From: Labia minor
Taxonomy: Eukaryota > Arthropoda > Insecta > Dermaptera > Spongiphoridae
Direction of reading: 5' to 3'
NCBI GenBank assembly: GCA_963082975.1
Contig: OY720346.1
Coordinates: 73,276,767 to 73,340,766, forward strand
Length of the DNA stretch: 64,000 bases
The translations under genes were made by a program, and so were the position numbers. The notes under the pieces are model-generated. The model was not told the DNA's origin, made no database searches, and worked only from the letters and a program-made list of their open reading frames with translations. The number at the start of each line of letters is the position of its first letter. Within the stretch, counting starts at the first letter, position 1. Positions 56,978-64,000 of this stretch are shown one piece after another.

Positions 56978-58402
56978 TTATAACGTAGTATGCGGTAAAA
57001 GGAAATATTGAAATCCTTCATCTAAACTTTCGATAATATTTGCACAAGGTAACAATTTTTTCAAATTCCGAAAGTCATCTCGAATATACAATTTATGTGG
57101 CCAGGTCATATTATCATCACGAGGGTCTTTTTGTTGAATGTTCAATGTATGAAGACGCAAGTTATTTTTAATTCTAGAAAAATCAATTTTTATCTCTGTA
57201 TAATCAAGAATTAATTGATATAATGTTTTACATTGAAAAATGTATGGAAGTACTTCATTACATATTAATGTACATCCATACAATGATAAAATATTTAATT
57301 TTTTTATTTTATGAATATCCCCTAGATCGCTATATTTTAATAATGTACAGTTTTCAAATCGAAGATCTGTTAAATTTTCAAATTGATTAAGCATTTTCAA
57401 GGCATTTTTCTGGACATCTTTGCAAAATTTTATTTTCAAATTTGTTAATGGTAACCTTTTTTCAAGAAACACTTTAACTAGTTGTTCTGTAAATGATTGA
57501 ATTCGCCACAAACTTACTTTTTTCAATTTACCTAATGGTGCAATTTCAAAATATTCCCTGAGAATTTCTTCTGGGCCAGAATATCTAATCCTTAGATATT
57601 CTAAATTTTCTAATTTTGACAAATAAGATGGCCAAGTTTTATTATCAGAATGAAAAGCGATTTCTAATTTTCTTAAATTAGTGAAGTTAACAATTGTTTT
57701 CAATGGTTCAATTGTTTTTATCAACAAAGACGGCAAATTTAATGTAACAAGTTTGTTCATTTTCATAAATAATTTATTGGTTAAAAAATGTTCATGCCCA
57801 CCTTGATATGGAAGACTTAACTTTTTTAAATTTGGACAAAAATGATTAATAGCCCATGGAAAATACTTATCATTTGGTATAAACCCATCTATAATAATTT
57901 CTTCTACCTTATTATAAATAGGACAATTTGATAATTTACCTTTTTTTATAAGATGTTTTAATTTTTTTAGGACATCTCTTATACTATTTATGTCAAATTC
58001 ATTTGTGAGAAAAATAAATTTTTTTAATCGTGGCAAGGATAAACGTTTTATAAATTTGATTAAAAATTTATAATTAAGCTCACTTGCATAAACAGTTTCT
58101 ATTAAAAAATAGAATCGTCCAAAAAACTGTTCAGCGTAGAAGTAATTCGGACCGTTGAATAATATTGGAGGTAAGGAAGAGACAATTCCAGAATTGATAA
58201 TCACATCGTAATAATATGGATCTTCACTAAAAACAAGCAATTGTTGTATTGTTGAATATTTCAGAATATTACCTACTAATTCTTGCGGTAATCTCCTCAT
58301 ATGCTGATGTAATTCTTGATCACAACTGTAATTTACAGTTGTTTCATTTACAGGAGACAGCTTCTGAAAAGAATGGTCGGTTTTCAACTTTTTGGATGGC
58401 AT
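56978..58402 (-). CDS. F-box/leucine-rich-repeat-like protein, paralogue 2
   Basis: 474 codons from the ATG at 58402 (MPSKKLKTDHSFQK); the open frame continues eight codons upstream but only to a TTG. A better F-box than in paralogue 1 is present (LPQELVGNILKYSTIQQLL, residues 38-56). Repeat-like segments follow in the same order: FCPNLKKLSLPYQGGHE, LVTLNLPSLLIKTIEPLK, FTNLRKLEIAF, LENLEYLRIRYSGPEEIL, LGKLKKVSLWRIQSFTEQL. The two proteins are almost identical from about residue 190 to 330 and differ more at both ends. The frame is open throughout, so both copies may be functional. Adaptor role in an SCF ubiquitin ligase is inferred from architecture. The 5' leader is shared with paralogue 1. 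Confidence 0.77.
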   Translation of the reverse strand: MPSKKLKTDHSFQKLSPVNETTVNYSCDQELHQHMRRLPQELVGNILKYSTIQQLLVFSEDPYYYDVIINSGIVSSLPPILFNGPNYFYAEQFFGRFYFLIETVYASELNYKFLIKFIKRLSLPRLKKFIFLTNEFDINSIRDVLKKLKHLIKKGKLSNCPIYNKVEEIIIDGFIPNDKYFPWAINHFCPNLKKLSLPYQGGHEHFLTNKLFMKMNKLVTLNLPSLLIKTIEPLKTIVNFTNLRKLEIAFHSDNKTWPSYLSKLENLEYLRIRYSGPEEILREYFEIAPLGKLKKVSLWRIQSFTEQLVKVFLEKRLPLTNLKIKFCKDVQKNALKMLNQFENLTDLRFENCTLLKYSDLGDIHKIKKLNILSLYGCTLICNEVLPYIFQCKTLYQLILDYTEIKIDFSRIKNNLRLHTLNIQQKDPRDDNMTWPHKLYIRDDFRNLKKLLPCANIIESLDEGFQYFLLPHTTL

Positions 58403-58440
58403 GATTAAAAACCAAAAACAAAACAAATTGCAAAATACAC

Positions 58441-59089
58441 TCAGTTAGCAAGCGTGCTAATGTTGACTTGGTGAGATGCAGAGAGCAAATGGTAGCTGAA
58501 GGAAATGGAGGGTCCCGTTAAAGTCGAAAAAAGGTGTGTCGTAACAGGCAACCAATCAGAAGATCCCTTAAGTGAAAATAACAAGAATGGGGTACGAACC
58601 TTTTTTCTACCTCTCTATTATATTATTTCAATATTTTGGTTTTATTATTTTTTAATCTCTCTTTGTAAAGATTAAATTATAACTTTCAAAGGATTTGAAA
58701 TGCAAGTCCAAAATTATAATTTTTAAAAAAATCAAAATTGTTCATTAAAAAATGCCTATTTTTTTCCTGATACAATCACGAGATCTTTATTCCATTAGCT
58801 TGATGACTATTTATTACTAATTCAATTAATAAATATTTTATCGTTATTTGAAATTTGTTTAACTGTTATTTTAAAAGTTATTATGTTTATTCAAACCTTA
58901 TTGAAAGCATGGAACATTCGATCAGGACTGAAATTTAGTTGCAGGGGAACGATCAGAACATTTTTTCAAACTTATTATTTAAACTGATTTTAATATTTAT
59001 AATTATTGAATATTATTATTTTCAGTTAATATAGTTATAACAGAAAATTATATTATACTTACATATATATATTTATTGACTATTATAGT
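58441..59089. other. Upstream region of the second F-box gene
   Basis: 58440-58690 is parallel to 50310-50460 and 51085-51230, the duplicated 5' flank. CACCAAGTCAACATT and the GAGATGCAGAGAGCAAATGG block are shared and may include the promoter/5' UTR. The rest is A/T-rich without a gene. Confidence 0.5.
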
Positions 59090-59470
59090 ATAGTACCGGG
59101 ACCCCGAGCCTCGGCTCTGTAATTAAGTTCATTATTATTGGGTTTGGCTGGTAATATTAATAATTACCTGGGACACCGAGCTGATATACAATTCTTTAAT
59201 TATTTATTACAATTATTAAATGTTGCATCATTGCATCAATCTGATTAAAATGAATGGAACTTGGGGTCCTCAATAATACATAAATATGTATTATTATGTT
59301 TCTAAGTGCATGAATATTTTTTTTTATTGGAAGAATGATAAATATATATCGTAATTTAGAATTATAAAATATTATTAAAATATATATTTTTAATTCTATT
59401 TCGAAATTAAATAAGAAATTTTAAAATATTTTAAATATAAAAAAATATTAATACAATATTCTTTAAAAAA
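59090..59470. repeat. Repeat related to the right end of the 29.5-32.1 kb region
   Basis: ACCGGGACCCCGAGC and ACCTGGGACACCGAGC near 59096 and 59167 resemble ACCTGGAAGACCGAGC at 31167. 59380-59455 (AAATTTTAAAATATTTTAAA, TATTAATACAATAT) matches 31860-31920 in the same order, so a shorter copy of that family lies here. Confidence 0.5.
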
Positions 59471-59672
59471 AGGCGGGAGTAAAATTTCCATAAGGATGTC
59501 ATTTGTGATCATAGACATATTTTAGATTTATTTAAATAAATAATAAATAAATTAACTTATGGATAATAAAAGGATAGGATTCTTAAATGTAATTGATAAT
59601 TAGTAATCATGTATTTATTAATAGAGCAAATAAAGTAGTAAATATAAATACTAAGTTAAATAAATCATATTT

Positions 59673-61710
59673 TTATTGATTTAAATTATAATTTGGATTA
59701 TGAAGTATATAAGCTATATTTGTATGTAATAATAAATGTCTATTTAAATATGATTTCTGATTAAATTTCTTTTTACAATAATTGCATGCATAAGGTTTTT
59801 CTCCTGTATGAATTAATAAATGTCTAGTTAAAATTGATTTAACATTAAATTTCTTTTTACAATAATTACATTCAAAAGGTTTTTCTCCTGTATGAATTAA
59901 TAAATGTTTACGTAAAGTTGATTTGTCATTAAATTTCTTTTTACAATAATTACATGCATAAGGTTTTTCTCCTGTATGAATTAATAAATGTCTAGTTAAA
60001 GTTGATTTCTGATTAAATTTCTCTTCACAATAATTACATTCAAAAGGTTTTTCTCCTGTATTAATTAATAAATGTTTACTTAAAGTTGATTTGTCATTAA
60101 ATTTCTTTTTACAATAATTACATTCATAAGGTTTTTCTCCCTTATGAATTAATAAATGTTGATTAAAAGTTGATTTCTGATTAAATTTTTTTTCACAATA
60201 ATTACATTCAAAAGGTTTTTCTCCCGTATGAATTAATAAATGTCTATTTAAATGTGATTTTTTGATAAATTTCTTTTCGCAATAATTACATTCATAAGGT
60301 TTTTCTCCCGTATGAATTAATAAATGTTGATTTAAATTTGATTTCTGATTAAATTTCTTTTCACAATAATTACATTCAAAAGGTTTTTCTCCTGTATTAA
60401 TTAATAAATGTTTACTTAAAGTTGATTTGTCATTAAATTTCTTTTTACAATAATTACATTCATAAGGTTTTTCTCCCTTATGAATTAATAAATGTTGATT
60501 AAAAGTTGATTTCTGATTAAATTTCTTTTCACAATAATTACATTCAAAAGGTTTTTCTCCCGTATGAATTAATAAATGTGTAGTTAAAGTCGATTTCTGA
60601 TTAAATTTCTCTTTACAATAACTACATTGAAAACGTATGTCTTCTGTATTGTTTGAATCAGTTTCTTCTTTAAATTTCTCGTCTAAATATTTCTCTGTAT
60701 CCTTTTTGAGTTTTACATCATTTTTGAAAATGGAAAATATTTTTTTATGAAAACATTTTTTTAGATGTTTCGATAAAAATTCTTCACTTATAAAATTTGT
60801 ATGACAATATACACAAAGAAATAGAGGACCTAAAAAAAGAATTGTTATTTTAAATCGTTATATTTTTATATATCTAACTATTTTATAATTAAATTTAAGG
60901 AATAATAACATTACAAATAATATTTAAAAAAAAAAAATGTTAGTGACAATTATTATTACTTGAAATAAGTTGACCTGAGCCAGGTCCGAACCGACCGACG
61001 GTTTGAAGTAAATTAATTTCCAGCTACAGAAACAATATCAAATAATTTTAATATATCTATTAATGTAATAAAAAACAGAAATGGATATAACATAAATATT
61101 TTTAATTTTATTTTATTTATAATATATATGTTAGACCAGGCTGTGACGTCATGAATGGCTGGATGACGTCATATAATTTTAATTAAGAAAAAACTAATAA
61201 AGATGATTTTTCTCGAGTATAAAACCAATGCAAAGTGAATGATTCGTGATGATATGTAAAAAATCTCGGACTTTGTATTGGTTTTATCCTCGAGAAAAAT
61301 CATCTTTATTAGATTTTTCTTAATTTAAAATTATATGACGTCATCCAGCCATTCATGACGTCACAGCCTGGTCTTACATATATATTATAAATAAAATAAA
61401 ATTAAAAATATTTATGTTATATCCATATCTGTTTTGTATTACATTAATAGATATATTAAAATTATTTGAAATTGTTTCTGTAGCTGGAAATTAATTTACT
61501 TCAAACCGTTGGTCGGTTCGGACCTGGCTACAGGTCAACTTATTTCTGTTAAGAAAATGCATGATTCGTGGAGATATGTAAAAATCTCCACTGGTGAAAT
61601 TTGATGTGAAAACAATACCTCCCTTACTATCGTCGGTCGGTAAAAAACAGAAATAAAATCTAACCTTTATATATTGGATATATTGTGTCTTCTTGTGAAT
61701 AAAGATCCAT
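59673..61710 (-). CDS. C2H2 zinc-finger protein, two exons (61665-61710 and 59673-60829)
   Basis: Exon 1 begins ATG at 61710 (MDLYSQEDTIYPIYK) and ends at the donor AAAG|GTTAGA. Exon 2 begins after TTTTTTTAG at 60829. The split Gly codon joins the frames, and the coding length (46 + 1157 nt) is 401 codons with stop. Exon 2 has no in-frame Met. The protein has one atypical N-terminal finger (CVYCHTNFISEEFLSKH), a lysine-rich linker, then eleven fingers of 28 residues joined by TGEKP(F/Y) or KGEKP. Fingers 3 and 7 end HLLIN: the last zinc-binding His is Asn. TGEKP arrays bind DNA, so a nuclear transcription factor is likely; the target is unknown. No KRAB, ZAD or BTB domain is visible. The intron contains a palindromic family C dimer. 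An upstream ATG in another open stretch (61848) is less likely as start. Confidence 0.85.
60966..61642. mobile_element. Family C head-to-head dimer in the zinc-finger intron, copy C7
   Basis: A 5' half on + (60966-61265, AAGTTGACCTGAGCCAGG onward) is followed almost without spacer by a 5' half on - (61268-61545, ending GGCTACAGGTCAACTT). A single 3' module on + (to CGTCGGTCGGTA) follows. The two halves form a hairpin with arms of about 280 bp, including TGACGTCATGAATGGCTGG and its inverse. Confidence 0.8.
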
Positions 61711-61849
61711 TTTTAATTGATTAATGTTATCAATTATAAAATATATACTAGTTAATATGTAATAATAACAAGATGGTGTGTGATATAAACGTTTTAAATT
61801 TTGATTGTGATTTACAATTATAATAACAAGTTGGTCTGTGATAACCACT

Positions 61850-62040
61850 AACAGATGCTCCGTGCCATGCAGGTATGGTGTGACGCTAAGACTCAGGTGA
61901 TGTCCAGTTCAATGGGAAGGGTGAACCTCGAACGCCAGATGGTGTTGCAGGCGAAAACGGTTGACTCTTCAGGCACCTAATAGATGGCACCGCAGATCAC
62001 CCCCTACCACAGGCCTTCCGAATTCCCTGCAATTATTTGA
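61850..62040. other. G+C-richer segment, probable PLE-associated or other repeat
   Basis: GCCATGCAGGTATGGTGTG, CGAACGCCAGATGGTGTTG and GGCACCTAATAGATGGC stand out from the A/T-rich background. 'CAGATGGNG' recurs near 62528 and in other repeats. No ORF; it lies in the 3' direction of the Penelope-like element and may be part of its terminal repeat. Confidence 0.35.
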
Positions 62041-62421
62041 ATATCAAACTCGACACCCACATAACATCCGTATACATAATATTCGAAACAAACCCATAAA
62101 AATGCGTTGGATTAATTATTCTTAGTTAATCAATGATTTATGGATTTCTTGTGATCTTTATAAATAGTATATTTATGGAAATAGAAATGATTATTTATTT
62201 ATTTATACATTTCCTTCTCGCTAAGAACAATTCGTATGTGTTTCTCTCGTTTCAAATAATGACATTGAAGAAAATTTTTAATCCATACATATTAAATATT
62301 AACAAGAACATTAAATTATTAAAGCTTTGGTGGTTGTTTTTATTTATAACGGAATTTTGTAAATTAAACCACATATTGATATTTGTTATTGTAAATTTAT
62401 TCAAAAAATACAAACATATAC

Positions 62422-62465
62422 ACAACGTTTCGATTGCTACTTCTGCAATCGTTATCAAGCGACTG
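62422..62465 (-). ncRNA. Candidate degenerate hammerhead ribozyme of a Penelope-like element
   Basis: On the minus strand CTTGATAA is followed by a perfect 7 bp stem (CGATTGC, loop AGAAGTA, GCAATCG) and then AAACG. A hammerhead has CUGANGA, stem II, GAAA. Stem II and the GAAAC side fit, while the CUGANGA side has two changes, so the copy is probably inactive. Hammerheads are known in PLE terminal repeats, and this one lies about 400 nt 3' of the PLE stop, in the same orientation. Confidence 0.4.
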
Positions 62466-62868
62466 CACTGTTCGAGCGTCCAGTGACAAGTGACCAATGA
62501 TCATTAATATAAGACCAAAGTCACCAACCAGATGGCGCTCTGAACGTGCTTACAATTTCAAAATTACAGGAGAAAAAATAATTATTCTTAAACAATTAAA
62601 TTAAAAATTATAAACAGAACGTGAACAACAATTATTTTATGAATAAATTGAGTTCTTTAATTTTACATTATTTATTATATTAATATTAAATTAAGCAAGA
62701 GATTTAGGCGGGAAGCAAGCCAGTTGTATTTTGCGGGAATTCAAACCAATGTTGCCAAAAGATGATTCTCAACAAATGGAAAGTGATGAAATATAATTAT
62801 CTAAACAATAAAGTCTCTAAGTCCTAAAAAATAATAAAATGATGATTAATAAATAATTATAATAATTT

Positions 62869-63765
62869 TCAATTCACAAGATCCCAAATTTGATTTATTA
62901 AGAGGCCTTTGTCCTTGTTCATATTATTCTTATTTTTCATCAATTCCAGGCTCTCTTTAATCTTTCTTTTCCAATAATTCTGTTCAATGTGTAGAATTTT
63001 TGTTGAATCAAACTCTACCACATGACCAGTAGTCAACACATGCTCAGCAATAGCGGATTGATTGCAATTTTTCAACCTTATTGCTCTGCTATGTTCATTG
63101 ATCCTGGTTGATACTTTTCTGCCTGTTTCACCAATATAAACCATCCCACACTCACACGGCACTTCATATACGCCTGCATTCTCCAATTTAATATGGTCCT
63201 TTAGTCTTGTTGTGAGAGAAGACATCTTTAAAAGAGGTTTGAATACAACTCTGAGGCCACACTGTTTTAATACATGGCTTATTCTGTCCGTAGTCCCTCT
63301 AATGTACGGCAGAGTAATCAAACCTGTGTATTCAATGGATGGTTCCGATCGCAATCGTTTAGTGCCATTAAAAATGCTTTCTATCTTTCCTTTCGAGAAA
63401 CCATTCAGTAGGAGAGCCGATTTCAACCGATTCTCTTCTAACGTAAGGTTACTTGGGGAGCATATTCTAAGAGCCCTTTGGTGTAAAGTTTTTACTATGC
63501 CTGAAATTTGTGCGGGATGATGATGTGAACTGGCATGCAAATATCGGTTCGTATGTGTAGATTTTCTGTAAATATCGTAAGAAAGATTAGTTAGGTTTCT
63601 TGTGATTAAAACATCTAGGAAGGGGAGGGTTTTGTTTGATTCTCTCTCGATGGTGAGTTTAATATTGGGATGGATCGTGTTGGTGTGGGCCGTAAACTCA
63701 GTCAGGCTTTTATTACCATGTGGCCATATGATTAGAATATCATCCACATATCTGAGATTTTTTTT
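62869..63765 (-). pseudogene. Penelope-like element, 5'-truncated RT plus GIY-YIG endonuclease
   Basis: It starts within RT motif C, LRYVDDILIIWPHGNKSL, so fingers and most of the palm are missing. It continues with LPFLDVLITR and IYRKSTHTNRYLHASSHHHP (thumb region typical of Penelope). The C-terminus GVYEVPCECGMVYIGETGRK has the GIY and YIG halves and the C-x-C of the PLE endonuclease zinc site; AEHVLTTGH supplies the His pair. The frame is open to its stop. The ORF extends upstream to an ATG at 63810, but those residues come from a SINE-like sequence joined at the truncation point. 5' truncation means it is not active alone. Confidence 0.88.
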
Positions 63766-63769
63766 TTTG

Positions 63770-64000
63770 TGTGCTCGTGAAGATCCGGTGTTATTCTCAT
63801 CACAAACCATTGTTGCTTGAATAGGGTATTGATGTTAAGTCGGCCCATATATAATTGTTTTTTTAGGTGTTAACTTTATTCTTCTTTTTGTCTGCTCGTG
63901 AAGATTCGGATCCTCCAGGTGGCGGGTGGATTGGTACCACCTGGAGTTATTCTCATCACGATCCATTGTTGGTTATGGATGCTTGTTTTTGAAGTAGTCC
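63770..64000 (-). mobile_element. Partial SINE copy joined to the PLE 5' truncation
   Basis: Read on minus, the segment matches the SINE at 15150-15400: CAACAATGGATCGTGATGAG, CCACCTGGAGGATCCG, CTTCACGAGC, GTTAACACCTAAAAA, CTTAACATCAATACCC and again ACAATGG..GTGATGAGAATAA. It ends at GAGCACACAAAAAA, where the PLE begins. The tRNA-like head is expected beyond the window's right edge. Confidence 0.8.

Noticed and set aside
58403-58426. Eight extra codons before MPSKKL in F-box gene 2
   Set aside because: The first codon is TTG; the ATG at 58402 is the first usable start.
59673-60600. 84 bp periodic repeats, considered as a CRISPR-like or satellite array
   Set aside because: The period is 28 codons and each unit encodes a C2H2 finger with a TGEKP linker; it is coding sequence.
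62133-62497. Overlapping ORFs of 117 and 81 codons on opposite strands
   Set aside because: Neither resembles a known protein, both are A/T-driven, and they overlap the PLE 3' region with the hammerhead-like fold.

Overview
The window is A+T-rich eukaryotic DNA from an arthropod, most likely an insect. Evidence: a beaten-path-like Ig exon with consensus splice sites, an intron-containing C2H2 zinc-finger gene, mariner, hAT and Tc1-type DNA elements, a Penelope-like element, several non-LTR retrotransposon fragments and an errantivirus-type LTR element with a baculovirus-F-like envelope. The species cannot be named from sequence alone. Nothing looks prokaryotic: there are no operons, no CRISPR and no tRNA or rRNA genes.

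Host genes are sparse. (1) One beat-like exon on + (8141-8274) lies in a large intron-rich stretch. (2) Two paralogous F-box/leucine-rich-repeat-like genes on - (48904-50307 and 56978-58402) come from a local segmental duplication that also copied flanking DNA. (3) A two-exon C2H2 zinc-finger gene on - (exon 1 61665-61710, exon 2 59673-60829) has a large exon with no in-frame ATG, so ATG-based ORF calling misses it.

Most of the rest is repeats. Three non-autonomous families, called A, B and C here, share one plan: a short 5' hairpin, a 10-12 nt subterminal inverted repeat, an A+T-rich body, a conserved CTTCCGGTT...ACCAAATTTCAT cassette, a purine/pyrimidine microsatellite, and the inverted subterminal repeat at the 3' end. 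This fits Helentron-associated (DINE/HINE-type) elements, but no Rep/helicase gene is present, so the class is inferred. Eight main family A copies, seven C loci and one B copy are annotated. Other elements: two hAT MITEs, a 110 bp Tc1-like foldback, four mariner remnants, a tRNA-derived SINE with a perfect 19 bp target duplication, three copies of RTE/Jockey-like LINE 3' ends plus a separate RT-bearing LINE, a truncated Penelope-like element, a likely Helitron 3' end, and several long foldbacks.

Layout: 1-8 kb repeats and A+T-rich DNA; 8-12 kb beat exon, mariner and LINE fragments; 12-29 kb elements A, C, SINE, hAT, mariner and LINE; 29-32 kb long inverted repeat; 32.2-35.8 kb truncated LTR element with gag, protease and envelope sequence but no reverse transcriptase; 36-41 kb mariner, C and A copies; 41-58.5 kb duplicated blocks, a 4.2 kb foldback, both F-box genes and a LINE interrupted by a B element; 59-64 kb zinc-finger gene, PLE and SINE. 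The best leads are the cassette shared by three families, the protease-envelope fusion lacking pol, the SINE/PLE chimera, and paralogue empty sites that define the termini of family A.
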